A stretch of DNA of 64,000 nt, taken from contig OW121743.1 in the NCBI GenBank assembly GCA_933228675.1, forward strand, positions 108,867,468 through 108,931,467, given 5' to 3'. The translations under genes were made by a program, and so were the position numbers. The notes below the pieces were generated by a model. It worked only from the letters and a program-made list of their open reading frames with translations. It did no database searches and was not told the DNA's origin. Origin of the DNA: Stomorhina lunata. Lineage: Eukaryota; Arthropoda; Insecta; Diptera; Rhiniidae. Numbering within the stretch: the first letter of the stretch is position 1; each line of letters opens with the position of its first letter. This document shows, in pieces, positions 1 through 11,536 of this stretch.

Positions 1-856
1 TAAAAATTTTTTTATCAAAACTTTTTCTATAGAAATTACTTTTCAAAAATTTTCCTATAGAAAATTTTTTTAACCAAACATTTTTATATAGAAAACTTTT
101 TATCAGCATTTTTTTTTAAATTTTTAAAAATTTTTCTATACAAAATTTTTTACCAAAAATTTTTTTTCAATAATTTAATTATCAAAAATTTTTATATAGA
201 AAATTTTATATCAACAATTTTTTTTTCAATAATTTAATTATCAAAAATTTTTCTATAGAAAATATTTTTCAAAAATTTTTCTATAAAAAATTTTTTATCA
301 AAAATTTTTCTATAGAAATTACTTATCAAAAATTTTCATATATAAAATTTTTTATATTTTATGTAGAAAATTTTTTTATCAGAATTTTTTAAAAATTTTT
401 GAAAAATTTATTTATCAAGAATTTTAACAAGAATTTGTTAACAATTTTTTTTTTCAATAATTTAATTATCAAAAATTTTTCTATAAAAAATTTTGTATCA
501 AAAATTTTTCTGTAGAAATAATTATTAAAAATGTTCCTATAAAAAAATTTTTTAACCGAACATTTTTATATAGAAAATTTTTTATCAGCATTTTCTTTTA
601 ATTTTTGAAAATTTTTCTATAGAAAATTTTTTTTCAATAATTTAATTATCAAAAATTTTTCTATAGAAAATTTTTTATCAAAAATTTTTCTATAAAAAAT
701 TTTTCTATAAAAAAATTTTCTATAAAAAATTTTTCTATAAAAAAAATTTCTATAAAAAAATTTTCTATAAAATTTTTTTTATCAAAAAGTTTTCTATAAA
801 ATTTTTTTATCAAAAATTTTTCTATAAAAATTTTTTTAGAAAAAATGTTTTCCTAT
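1..856. repeat. Degenerate AT satellite array (about 29-31 bp unit)
   Basis: Repeated modules of TTTTTCTATAGAAAA followed by TTTTTTATCAAAAA, with many substitutions and length changes. The module matches the array at 4386-9335 in sequence and orientation but is far less homogeneous, so it looks like an older or edge portion of the same satellite. No coding potential. Confidence 0.85.
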
Positions 857-917
857 TAATTGGATTTCGATTATCTTTCTTGTGTATTTTGTTTTTGTAT
901 TTTCTTAAATATAGCTA

Positions 918-1255
918 CACCAACCAACTTAATAATAACAATAATTTCCACGACAACATTCCAATTGGAACAAGTGGTACTTCTCTCAGACAATGAGCTC
1001 ATCCGATTTATTTTTAGACTCATTGAAAGGGACCTACATTTTAACTCCGGCTCCAAACGGCAAATGCATTAGTTAGAGAAGTTTTAAATAGCCCAATACT
1101 CAATACCCAGTGGCTAGCTAAGTTATGAGTTAAACCGCCGATTTTTTTTAAATTTATTTTTTTCAAGTGGGTCTGGCCGGGGATCGAACTTGGGACCTCT
1201 GGTATGCTAGGCGGATGACTAACCTGGTATACCACGGCGATTCACCAACCAACTT
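918..1255 (-). mobile_element. tRNA-derived SINE, full-length copy with 13-bp target duplication
   Basis: The SINE body (931-1242, minus strand) is flanked by perfect 13-bp direct repeats CACCAACCAACTT at 918-930 and 1243-1255. Read on the minus strand it starts AATCGCCGTGG. It has an A-box-like stretch near 1217-1229 and a B box GTTCGATCC at 1181-1189, the two internal RNA polymerase III promoter blocks of a tRNA. A roughly 230-bp body of non-tRNA sequence follows, ending in an ATT-rich tail. The tRNA-like head resembles tRNA-Val from memory, which is not verified. Other copies in this window lie at 36538-36866, 29724-29906 and 30352-30575. Not an autonomous gene; mobilisation would depend on a LINE. 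Confidence 0.85.
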
Positions 1256-1276
1256 TGCTAACATAAAATTTCCCAT

Positions 1277-1446
1277 CAGGGGCCAAATTACCGCATTCGA
1301 TATCGATCGAAATCTTAGATATTTTCAAAACATTTGTATAGCATACTTTAAGGATAATCAAAATTATTTAAAAGATGCACAGTTTACTATATTTTTTTAA
1401 GTTATTTGATTTCGATCGATATCGATTCGTGGTTATTTAGCCCTAG
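1277..1446. mobile_element. Small inverted-repeat element (MITE-like)
   Basis: A perfect 18-bp inverted repeat TCGATATCGATCGAAATC (1297-1314) pairs with its complement at 1408-1425. Outside it, imperfect symmetry continues to CAGGGGCCAAAT on the left and to the complement of TAGGGCTAAATAACC on the right. That gives arms of about 40 bp and a total of about 170 bp. No target duplication is evident. A CAGGG-type end would fit hAT-like MITEs, but this is inference. Confidence 0.6.
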
Positions 1447-1509
1447 GATTGTTACAATTGTACTTTTTGGATACATTTTTTACCAGATTGGTACTATCGC
1501 ATCTTACTT

Positions 1510-2945
1510 GATACAATTTTCATTTTGTATACCCACCTTTTAGCATACCAATCGACTTAGAATCACTAACAGCCAGCCAGACGGACGGACATCGTTTGGC
1601 TGCATCTTCATATGAGTTAAAACGCTTATCAACAAGGATTTTTTTTAGATTTGGGAACAGGTAAAAGTCACTGGAAGCTAAATGAGGAGAATAAGGTGGG
1701 TGGTCAAGCAACTCGTACTTTAATTCGTTGATTTTAGACATCGTTAAAAAACTCTTGTGCGCTTGTTGAAAAATTATTTTTTTGTGTTGTAAGCCAGGAC
1801 GTTTTACTCGAATTTGTACATTTAATTGATCCAAAAGGTTGCAATAGTACTCTGAATTTTTTGTTTTACCCTTTTACAGATAGTCAATCAATAAAATACC
1901 TTTGAAGTCCCAAAAAACCGTTGCTTCCGCAGCTTCAGTCCATTGTTTGGATTGTTCCTTTGCCTCTGGAGTATAGTGGTGGATCCATGTCTCATCAACA
2001 GTTATGAAAAGACGCTTAAAATCCATTTAATTTCACTTAAAACGATCCAAACAAGCTTGAGAAATGTTCTTTATTATGCGTTTTTGGTCGACTTTTAGCA
2101 AATGCGGCACCCATCCTTTAGAAAGCTTTTTCATCTGTAGTTCTTCATGCAAAATGAAATGGACTCGATCATTTGAGATACCCATGACATTAGCTATTTC
2201 ACGCACTTTTATTCGTCGATCATTTAATACCATATCATGCACTTTGGCTACAATTTCTGTTGTTGTTGCTGTTTTTGGACGTCCACTACGTGGTTCATCT
2301 TCAATGCTTGTACGACCACGTTTAAATTCAGCAACCCAATTTTTTACTGTTGCATATGAAGAAGCGCTTTCACCTAACACATTCACCATTTCATTATGAA
2401 TTTCTTGTCCCGATAAACCTTTTTCATGTAAATATTTAATGGCACCACGTATTTTTAATTTTTCCATTGTAAAAAAATAGCGGATGCGTCTTTTGTGAAC
2501 ACCTGTTACTATATGAAGGAGTTACCAGATCGAAACAAAATTTAACATGTATTTATAGCAGAGATGGAAGTTTCTAAAACACTTAACTTTTTTCTGTTTG
2601 TACCACGCTTTTTGTGCTAGGCTAAGGGGTTTCGAACCGCCCTCGTAAAAGCACAAAAACATTAATAACTTTAAAGATAAATGCATTTGATTACTTAAAC
2701 TTTATAAATATGAACCAATAACCAAAATTTGGTAACAATCGGTTAACAATTGACCCTAGCTTCCATATCAGGCCCTTAGCCGGAAATGATATAAATCTCG
2801 AAATTTTGAAAAAATAGCACATAGCATATGTATGTATTTCTCTAAGACTTAAGGAAAACTTTTTTAAATGTGTGTCCACATTTGAACTTAGTAGTGAAGG
2901 GTATGATATAGTCGGGCTTGACCGACTATAGCTTTTCTTACTTGT
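1510..2945. mobile_element. Composite relic: hairpin-ended dispersed repeat with a mariner nested inside
   Basis: The left edge has GTATACCCACC and a GTCCGTC-type tract (1528-1590, minus orientation). The right edge at 2897-2945 has GGGTATGATATAGTCGG, a hairpin (TATAGTCGG pairing with CCGACTATA) and then TTACTTGTTTA. Around 2700-2790 there is the motif 'ggtaacaatcggttaacaattgacc..agcttccatat'. These parts match the better-preserved element at 23817-25633. The mariner relic lies between them, so the layout suggests nested insertion; the exact joints are not resolved. Confidence 0.5.
1596..2467 (-). pseudogene. Mariner transposase, broken
   Basis: On the minus strand, 2033-2467 encodes an N-terminal mariner helix-turn-helix domain, about 144 residues starting MEKLKIRGAIKYLHEKG and containing the linker EDEPRSGRPKTA. 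After a stop it continues as the first catalytic block VDETWIHHYTPE (about 1965-2000), then WDFKGILLIDYL, another in-frame stop, and the C-terminal half with HPPYSPHLASSDFYLFPNLK (1520-1834 frame). The third catalytic aspartate (in SSDFY) is present. The second, normally in an HQDNAP-like block, is missing because several residues are deleted, leaving FQQAHKS. The region between WTEA and VFWD is also shortened. From about 1595 downward the open frame runs into unrelated repeat sequence. A mariner-family cut-and-paste transposase by descent, certainly inactive. Confidence 0.85.
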
Positions 2946-4385
2946 TTACATTATAATTATGCACCAGATTTCCAGAAAAAAAGACCATTGTAAAATTATA
3001 AGAATATTTTTGTTCTCATTTGGATTTCATACATTTTTAAGAACTTTGGCATTACGTAACAGTTAAAAAGAAAAAATCAACTCTACACCTTTACCATATA
3101 TTTTCTTGAAAATAGATCTAGAATCATTACTAAAAATTTGCCTTTGATTTAGGAGAAAAGAAACGGCAGAATTGATTTTTTTCCTAAAGTGCTTGTAGTT
3201 TAATACTAGTCTAGACGCGATTAAAAAATTTTCATTTCGAAAAAGTCTGATATCAAAAATTTCAATATGAATGAATATATAACAATTCGAGATTTTGACA
3301 AACATGTTTAACTGGAACCAACTTAAAATACAAAAATAAAACATTTATAATCCAGATTTAATTCTCTTATATCACTGCTTTTAAACAATACGAGTACATT
3401 TGCCATTGGTTTACATTTTTTTATCTGAATTTTTAAAAATTTCTTAAAAAAATGCGGGATTGTTGTTTGCAAAATCTCAATCTATTCATTATTATTGCGC
3501 ACAATTAAGCGGAGATTTGCTTTTGAGTATTTGTTTTCAAAGGTGTCAACTTACCCATGAACCAAGATTACCATAAATACAACAAAACAACAAAATTACG
3601 CACAAAGGAGGAGTTTTTTTTCCATTCAAATGAAACCAGATTAAATATTCCTTTAACACCTATAAAACACAAATTTTGTTTGTTGAAATAGATTTTTTTT
3701 AGAAAAAGTAAAATAGAAAAATCTCTAAATCTATTGGCTTTCAGCTTATATTTCACAATAAGTACACAGTTTTTTCTATAAAGTATTTTTTTCTATTTCT
3801 TTTATTACTTCAATTATAGGAATTGAAGAATTTGACACCTTTCTATGTCAGATTTAGTCTTTTGTGCTCTAAAGGTACTGGTATTATTAGAGTAGAAGCT
3901 AAAATTATAAAAGATTGCGTAGTTTAATGCAACATGTTCTAAGTAAGTTTCATCTGGATTTTTATACAAGATTCTGTTGTCCTTACCATTATTTTCGTTG
4001 GAAGTCATCGAAGAAGATGTTATAAAATTTGACACTAAACTGACAAGTATAAGCTGGGATTAGGATTATTGAAAAACATGTTACTTAAGGAATTTTATTG
4101 AAATTGTATTACAACATGTTGTACATTTTTTGATTCGTGGTAAGTCTTAGGACTTGTATTAAATGACGTAAGAAATAAAATGATTTTAAAGATTAATGCT
4201 ACCGCAAAATTGAATTTGATATTTCCGGATCAAGTTGTTGCGACAAATATTTGGTAAAAGTAACAGTTTGGCATTTTTTCATATAATTCTAAAATATTCT
4301 GGAAACAACTTTAAAAGTTGGGAATCATTTGATTTAATATGAAATTATGTCTTATTTGAAATAAGACTCAACTGGTTAAGAAAGA
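2946..4385. other. Unique AT-rich DNA, no gene recognised
   Basis: Short open frames of 62-93 codons exist here but have low-complexity composition and no recognisable domain. No inverted-repeat ends, RNA gene or clear tandem repeat was seen. Satellite modules begin at about 4386. Confidence 0.6.
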
Positions 4386-7300
4386 TATTTTTATCAAAAA
4401 ATTTTCTATAGAAAAATATTTTTATCGAAAATTTTTCTATAGAAAAATATTTTTTTTAAAACTTTTTTATAGAAAATATTTGTATCAAAGATTTTTCTAT
4501 AGAAAAATAGATTTATTAAAATTTTTTTTAAAGAAAAATATTTTTACCAAAAATTTTTCTATAGAAAAATATTTTTATCAAAAAATTTTTTTATAGAAAA
4601 AAATATATTTTTCTATAATCAGAAATTTTTCTAAAGAAAAAAAATTTTATTGAAAATTTTTCTTTAGTAAATGTTTTTATCGAAAATTTTTCTATATAAA
4701 AAAAATATATTTATAAAAATTTTTCTAAAGAAAAAAATATTTTTTACCGAAAATTTTTCTATAGAAAAATATTTCTATCGAAAATTTTTCTACTGAAAAA
4801 TATTTTTATTAAAAATTTTTTTTCTATAGAAAAATATTTTTATCAAAAATTTTTCTAAGAAAAATATTTTTTTCAAAAATGTTTCTAAGAAAAATATTTT
4901 TATCAAAAATTTTTCTATAGAAAAATATTTTTATCAAAAAATTTTCTATAGAAAAATATTTTTATCAAAAATTTTTCTAAGAAAAATATTTTTATCAAAA
5001 ATTTTTCTATAGAAAAATCTTTTTATCAAAAATTTTTCTATAGAAAAATATTTTTATCAAAAATTTTTCTCAGAAAAATATTTCTATCAAAAATGTTTCT
5101 AAGAAAAATATTTTTATCAAAAATTTTTATATGGAAAAATATTTTTATCAAAAAATTTTCTATAGAAAAATATTTTTATCAAAAATTTTTCTATAGAAAA
5201 ATATTTTCATCAAAAATTTTTCTATAGAAAAATATTTTTATCAAAAATTTTTCTATAGAAAAATATTTTTATCAAAAATTTTTGAATAGAAAAATATTTT
5301 TATCAAAAATTTTTGAATAGAAAAATATTTTTATCAAAAATTTTTCTATAGAAAAATATTTTTATCAAGAATTTTTCTATAGAAAAATATTTTATTAAAA
5401 ATTTTTCTATAGAAAAATATTTTTATCAAAAATTTTTTATAGAAAAATATTGTTATCTAAAATTTTTTATAGAAAAATATTTTTATCAAAAATTTTTCTA
5501 TAGAAAAATATTTTTATCAAAAATTTTTCTATAGAAAAATATTTTATCAAAAATTTTTCTATAGAAAAATATTTTATCAAAAATTTTTTTATAGAAAAAT
5601 ATTGTTATCTAAAATTTTTTATAGAAAAATATTTTTATCAAAAATTTTCCTATAGAAAAATATTTTTATCAAAGATTTTTCTATAGAAAAATATTTTTAT
5701 CAAAAATTTTTCTATAGAAAAATATTTTTATCAAAAATTTTTCTATAGAAAAATATTTTTATCAAAAATTTTTCTAAGAAAAATATTTTTATCAAAAATG
5801 TTTCTAAGAAAAATATTTTTATCAAAAATTTTTCTATAGAAAAATATTTTTATCAAAAATTTTTCTATAGAAAAATATTTTTATCAAAAATTTTTCTATA
5901 GAAAAATATTTTTATCAAAAATTTTTCTATAGAAAAATATTTTATCAAAAATTTTTCTATAGAAATTTTTTTATCAAAAACTGTTTTATAGAAAAATATT
6001 GTTATCTAAAATTTTTTATAGAAAAATATTTTTATCAAAAATTTTTCTATAGAAAAATATTTTTATCAAAAATTTTTCTATAGAAAAATATTTTTATCAA
6101 AAATCTTTCTATAGAAAAATATTTTTATCAACAATTTTTCTATAGAAAAATATTTTTATCAAAAATTTTTCTAAGAAAAATATTTTTATCAAAAATTCTT
6201 CTATAGAAAAATATTTTTATCAAAAATATTTCTATAGCAAAATATTTTTATCAAAGATTTTTCTATAGAAAAATATTTTTATCAAAAATGTTTCTATAGA
6301 AAAATATTTTTATCAAAAATTTTTCTATAGAAAAATATTTTTATCAAAAATTTTTCTATAGAAAAATATTTTTATCAAAAATTTTTCTATAGAAAAATAT
6401 ATTTATCAAAAATTTTTCTATAGAAAAATATTTTTATCAAAAAATTTTCTATAAAAAAATATTTTTATCAAAAATTTTTCTATAGAAAAATATTTTTATC
6501 AAAAATTTTTCTATAGAAAAATATTTTTATCAAAAATTTTTCTATAGAAAAATATTTTTATCAAAAATTTTTCTATAGAAAAATATTTTTATCAAAAATT
6601 TTTCTATAGAAAAATATTTTTATCAAAAATGTTTCTAAGAAAAATATTTTTATCAAAAATTTTTCTATAGAAAAATATTTTTATCAAAAATTTTTCTATA
6701 GAAAAATATTTTTATCAAAAATTTTTCTATAGAAAAATATTTTATCAAAAATTTTTCTATAGAAATTTTTTTATCAAAAACTGTTTTATAGAAAAATATT
6801 GTTATCTAAAATTTTTTATAGAAAAATATTTTTATCAAAAATTTTTCTATAGAAAAATATTTTTATCAAAAATTTTTCTATAGAAAAATATTTTTATCAA
6901 AAATCTTTCTATAGAAAAATATTTTTATCAACAATTTTTCTATAGAAAAATATTTTTATCAAAAATTTTTCTAAGAAAAATATTTTTATCAAAAATTCTT
7001 CTATAGAAAAATATTTTTATCAAAAATATTTCTATAGCAAAATATTTTTATCAAAGATTTTTCTATAGAAAAATATTTTTATCAAAAATGTTTCTATAGA
7101 AAAATATTTTTATCAAAAATTTTTCTATAGAAAAATATTTTTATCAAAAATTTTTCTATAGAAAAATATATTTATCAAAAATTTTTCTATAGAAAAATAT
7201 TTTTATCAAAAAATTTTCTATAAAAAAATATTTTTATCAAAAATTTTTTTATAGAAAAATATTGTTATCTAAAATTTTTTATAGAAAAATATTTTTATCA

Positions 7301-9335
7301 AAAATTTTTCTATAGAAAAATATTTTTATCAAAAATTTTTCTATAGAAAAATATTTTATCAAAAATTTTTCTATAGAAAAATATTTTATCAAAAATTTTT
7401 TTATAGAAAAATATTGTTATCTAAAATTTTTTATAGAAAAATATTTTTATCAAAAATTTTCCTATAGAAAAATATTTTTATCAAAGATTTTTCTATAGAA
7501 AAATATTTTTATCAAAAATTTTTCTATAGAAAAATATTTTTATCAAAAATTTTTCTATAGAAAAATATTTTTATCAAAAATTTTTCTAAGAAAAATATTT
7601 TTATCAAAAATGTTTCTAAGAAAAATATTTTTATCAAAAATTTTTCTATAGAAAAATATTTTTATCAAAAATTTTTCTATAGAAAAATATTTTTATCAAA
7701 AATTTTTCTATAGAAAAATATTTTATCAAAAATTTTTCTATAGAAATTTTTTTATCAAAAACTGTTTTATAGAAAAATATTGTTATCTAAAATTTTTTAT
7801 AGAAAAATATTTTTATCAAAAATTTTTCTATAGAAAAATATTTTTATCAAAAATTTTTCTATAGAAAAATATTTTTATCAAAAATCTTTCTATAGAAAAA
7901 TATTTTTATCAACAATTTTTCTATAGAAAAATATTTTTATCAAAAATTTTTCTAAGAAAAATATTTTTATCAAAAATTCTTCTATAGAAAAATATTTTTA
8001 TCAAAAATATTTCTATAGCAAAATATTTTTATCAAAGATTTTTCTATAGAAAAATATTTTTATCAAAAATGTTTCTATAGAAAAATATTTTTATCAAAAA
8101 TTTTTCTATAGAAAAATATTTTTATCAAAAATTTTTCTATAGAAAAATATTTTTATCAAAAATTTTTCTATAGAAAAATATATTTATCAAAAATTTTTCT
8201 ATAGAAAAATATTTTTATCAAAAAATTTTCTATAAAAAAATATTTTTATCAAAAATTTTTCTATAGAAAAATATTTTTATCAAAAATTTTTCTATAGAAA
8301 AATATTTTTATCAAAAATTTTTCTATAGAAAAATATTTTTATCAAAAATTTTTCTATAGAAAAATATTTTTATCAAAAATTTTTCTATAGAAAAATATTT
8401 TTATCAAAAATGTTTCTAAGAAAAATATTTTTATCAAAAATTTTTCTATAGAAAAATATTTTTATCAAAAATTTTTCTATAGAAAAATATTTTTATCAAA
8501 AATTTTTCTATAGAAAAATATTTTATCAAAAATTTTTCTATAGAAATTTTTTTATCAAAAACTGTTTTATAGAAAAATATTGTTATCTAAAATTTTTTAT
8601 AGAAAAATATTTTTATCAAAAATTTTTCTATAGAAAAATATTTTTATCAAAAATTTTTCTATAGAAAAATATTTTTATCAAAAATCTTTCTATAGAAAAA
8701 TATTTTTATCAACAATTTTTCTATAGAAAAATATTTTTATCAAAAATTTTTCTAAGAAAAATATTTTTATCAAAAATTCTTCTATAGAAAAATATTTTTA
8801 TCAAAAATATTTCTATAGCAAAATATTTTTATCAAAGATTTTTCTATAGAAAAATATTTTTATCAAAAATGTTTCTATAGAAAAATATTTTTATCAAAAA
8901 TTTTTCTATAGAAAAATATTTTTATCAAAAATTTTTCTATAGAAAAATATATTTATCAAAAATTTTTCTATAGAAAAATATTTTTATCAAAAAATTTTCT
9001 ATAAAAAAAAATTTTTATCAAAAATTTTTCTATAGAAAAATATTTTTATCAAAAATTTTTCTATAGAAAAATATTTTTATCAAAAATTTTTCTATAGAAA
9101 AATATTTTTATCAAAAATTTTTCTATAGAAAAATATTTTTATCAAAAATTTTTCTATAGAAAAATATTTTTATCAATAATTTTTCTATAGAAAAATATTT
9201 TTATCAAAAATTTTTCTATAGAAAAATATTTTGATCAAAAATTTTTCTATAGAAAAATATTTTTATCAAAAATTTTTTATAGAAAAATATTTTTTTTAAA
9301 AAATTGTTCTATAGGAAAATATATTATTTTATGCC
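4386..9335 (+). repeat. 31-bp palindromic AT satellite, about 150-160 units with higher-order repeats
   Basis: The unit is the perfect 18-nt palindrome ATTTTTCTATAGAAAAAT followed by ATTTTTATCAAAA, 31 bp in all. Variants (CTAAG, TGTTTCTAAG, TTCCTATAG, CTGTTTTATAG, ATTGTTATCTAAAA) recur in fixed order. The marker CTGTTTTATAG starts at 5981, 6781, 7762 and 8562 (spacing 800, 981, 800). The marker ATTGTTATCT starts at 5601 and 7413, and at about 5449 and 7261, both spaced about 1812. The array therefore contains an 800-bp duplication nested in a roughly 1.8-kb duplication. The left 400 bp and the right edge are more degenerate. Confidence 0.95.
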
Positions 9336-10243
9336 ATAAAAATACTTTTGCGCTCGAGATTTTTTACAAACTCTCACAAAAAACATCAACCAATCGCTAT
9401 GAAACACAAATGATGAAGCGAGAACGCAATACGGAGCTTTTTAAATTTTCTCTGCTGCTACTAATACAATCACAAATTTTCATATGTGTTGGTGCCCTTC
9501 GCTGCTATAAATTGACGTGGTAGTAAAAAACTATCGAAGAGAGAAGTGTAGCCCTTACAGAGCCGCGAACGCCGATAGATGATCGGACTTAAAACAGCGA
9601 TATAGTAAACAAAATACAAGGCGGTATTTGCAGGCGTGGTAAAAAAATAAAAAAAAATTTTAGAATTGTTTTAATATTATCTTTAATCCTAGGGGGTGGC
9701 TGACACAACTTGTATGGAAGGCAAACCGCTGTAGTGTTCATGAATTAATTAAAATTTGACTATATCATGTTTTGGATTTTTCATGATTTTTAAAAATACA
9801 TTTGTAATTTTTTTTTTAAGTTTTTTTTTACCCAAACAACTATTATTTAGCCATCTCTTTCCAAAGCCTATAATTTCATCTTTAAAAATCTTGATTTAGT
9901 CTAAATAATGAATTTTCGTCTAGTACCTGTTATTCAAAAACTTGAGCCAATTAAGAGAAACAGAGATCAGATTTGAAATCAGCGCCCTCAAATTATTAAA
10001 AAGCGAGATCAAATTTCCAATCGAAACTCAAAAATTTAAATATTGTTGTCCTGTGTAATTTTATAAAATTTGTCAAAAAGTGTTAGTTCATTGGTACAAA
10101 AATTATCCCTATACCTTATGGATCAAATCGGATAATTATTTCGGGTACCTAACATGGGAGTGCTTTCTTTATAGCCACAAAAAAATCTCAAAATCCCGAA
10201 GTCTTAAAAATGTTCAGTAAAAAGCCTTTATAATTTTTTCTAC
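9336..10243. other. Unique AT-rich DNA, nothing recognised
   Basis: Contains the least AT-rich patch nearby (about 9480-9640, with AGCCGCGAACGCCGATAG) but no open frame with domain similarity and no repeat termini. It could be the remains of an old element. Confidence 0.5.
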
Positions 10244-10245
10244 TA

Positions 10246-11534
10246 TTGGGTTGCCCAAAAAGTAATTGCGGATTTTTCATATAGTCGGCTTTGACAATTT
10301 TTTTCAACGTCTTGAGACTTTTTAATTGTATTTTTTCTTTTGACATTTATAAGCTGTCACAATTAACTTGCTTTAGAAAAAAAGTGCGCGAAATTTTGTT
10401 TATATTTGTTTGTTTGGTGACCTTTTTAATATGGAGCACACAAAGGAGCATTTTCGTCATATTTTACTTTATTATTTCCGTAAAGGAAAAAACGCGGAGC
10501 AGGTTGCTAAAAAGTTACGAGATGTGTATGGTGATAAAGCCTTAAAAGAAAGACAGTGTCAAAATTGATTTCGCAAATTCCGTTCTGGAGATTTTTCACT
10601 TAAAGATGAGCCACGTTCAGGTCGGCCAAGTGAAGTTGATGATGACCAAATCAAAGCATTAATCGAATTGGATCGTCATGTAACTAAGCGTGAGATAGGT
10701 GGGAAATTAAATATACCAAAATCAACCGTTCATTATCATATAAAAAGTCTTGGACTGGTGAAAAAGCTTGATATTTGGGTACCACATGTATTGAAATAAA
10801 TACATTTAACAAACCGAATCAACGCTTGTGATATGCACCTTAAACGCAATGAATTCGATCCGTTTTTAAAACGAATCATAACTGGAGATGAAAAATGGAT
10901 TGTTTACAACAACGTTAGTCGAAAACGATCATGGTCCAAGCATGGTGAACCAGCTCAAACCACTTCAAAGGCTGATATCCACCAAAAGAAGGTTATGCTG
11001 TCTGTTTGGTGGGATTGGAAGGGTGTGGTATATTTTGAGCTGCTTCCAAGGAACCAAACGATTAATTCGGATGTTTACTGTCAACAATTGGACAAATTCA
11101 ATACAGTCATCAAGGAGAAGCGACCAGAATTGGTCAATCGTAAAGGTGTCGTATTCCATCATGACAACACCAGACCACACACATCTTTGGTCACTCGCCA
11201 AAAACTGAGTGAGCTTGGCTGGAAAGTTTTGATGCATCCACCATATAGCCCTGACCTTGCACCATCAGGCTGCCATTTATTTCGATCTTTGCAGAACTCC
11301 TTAAATGGTAAAACTTTCGGCAATGATGAGGCTATAAAATCGCACTTGGTTCAATTTTTTGCAGATAAAGGCCAGAAGTTCTATGGGCGTGGAATACTAA
11401 ATTTGCCGGGAAGATGGCAAAAGGTTATCGAACAAAATGGCAATTATATATTTGATTAAAGTTCATTCTAAGTTTTATTAAAAATACATTTACTTTCTTT
11501 TAAAAAATCCGCAATTACTTTTTGCGCAACCCAA
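10246..11534 (+). mobile_element. Mariner element, structurally complete, 1289 bp
   Basis: Terminal inverted repeats of about 32 bp start TTGGGTTGCCCAAAAAGTAA (10246) and end with the complement at 11503-11534, with one mismatch at position 10 (C versus G). The element is flanked by TA at 10244-10245 and 11535-11536, the expected mariner target duplication. It holds one transposase reading frame with inactivating changes. The ends and TGACATTTATAAGC-type leader suggest a mellifera-like mariner subgroup, from memory. The good ends mean it could be mobilised in trans by a related active transposase. Confidence 0.93.
10431..11459 (+). pseudogene. Mariner transposase with two stops and a lost catalytic aspartate
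   Basis: A single 342-codon frame runs from ATG 10431 to TAA 11457-11459, close to the usual mariner length of about 345 residues, with no frameshift. It is broken by TGA at 10566-10568 (codon 46) and TAA at 10797-10799 (codon 123). Both look like single-base changes of conserved codons. The N-terminal part has the helix-turn-helix and the linker DEPRSGRPSEVDDD. The catalytic part has GDEKWIVYN (D at codon 153) and HHDNTRPHTS (D at codon 245). The third DD34D position, codon 280 (11268-11270), is GGC for glycine in LAPSGCHLFRS where aspartate is expected. The C-terminus is LPGRWQKVIEQNGNYIFD. The family cuts and pastes DNA at TA sites in the nucleus; this copy cannot. Confidence 0.93.
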
Positions 11535-11536
11535 TA

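Noticed and set aside
931..1242. A functional tRNA-Val gene at the SINE head
   Set aside because: Acceptor stem and anticodon arm do not fold as a normal tRNA, and the same head recurs with a common non-tRNA body in several copies.
4386..9335. CRISPR-like regular repeat array
   Set aside because: Repeats are contiguous monomers with no unique spacers, and the genome is eukaryotic.
4386..9335. Centromere identification from the satellite
   Set aside because: Array organisation alone does not show centromere function, and the arrays are short and scattered.
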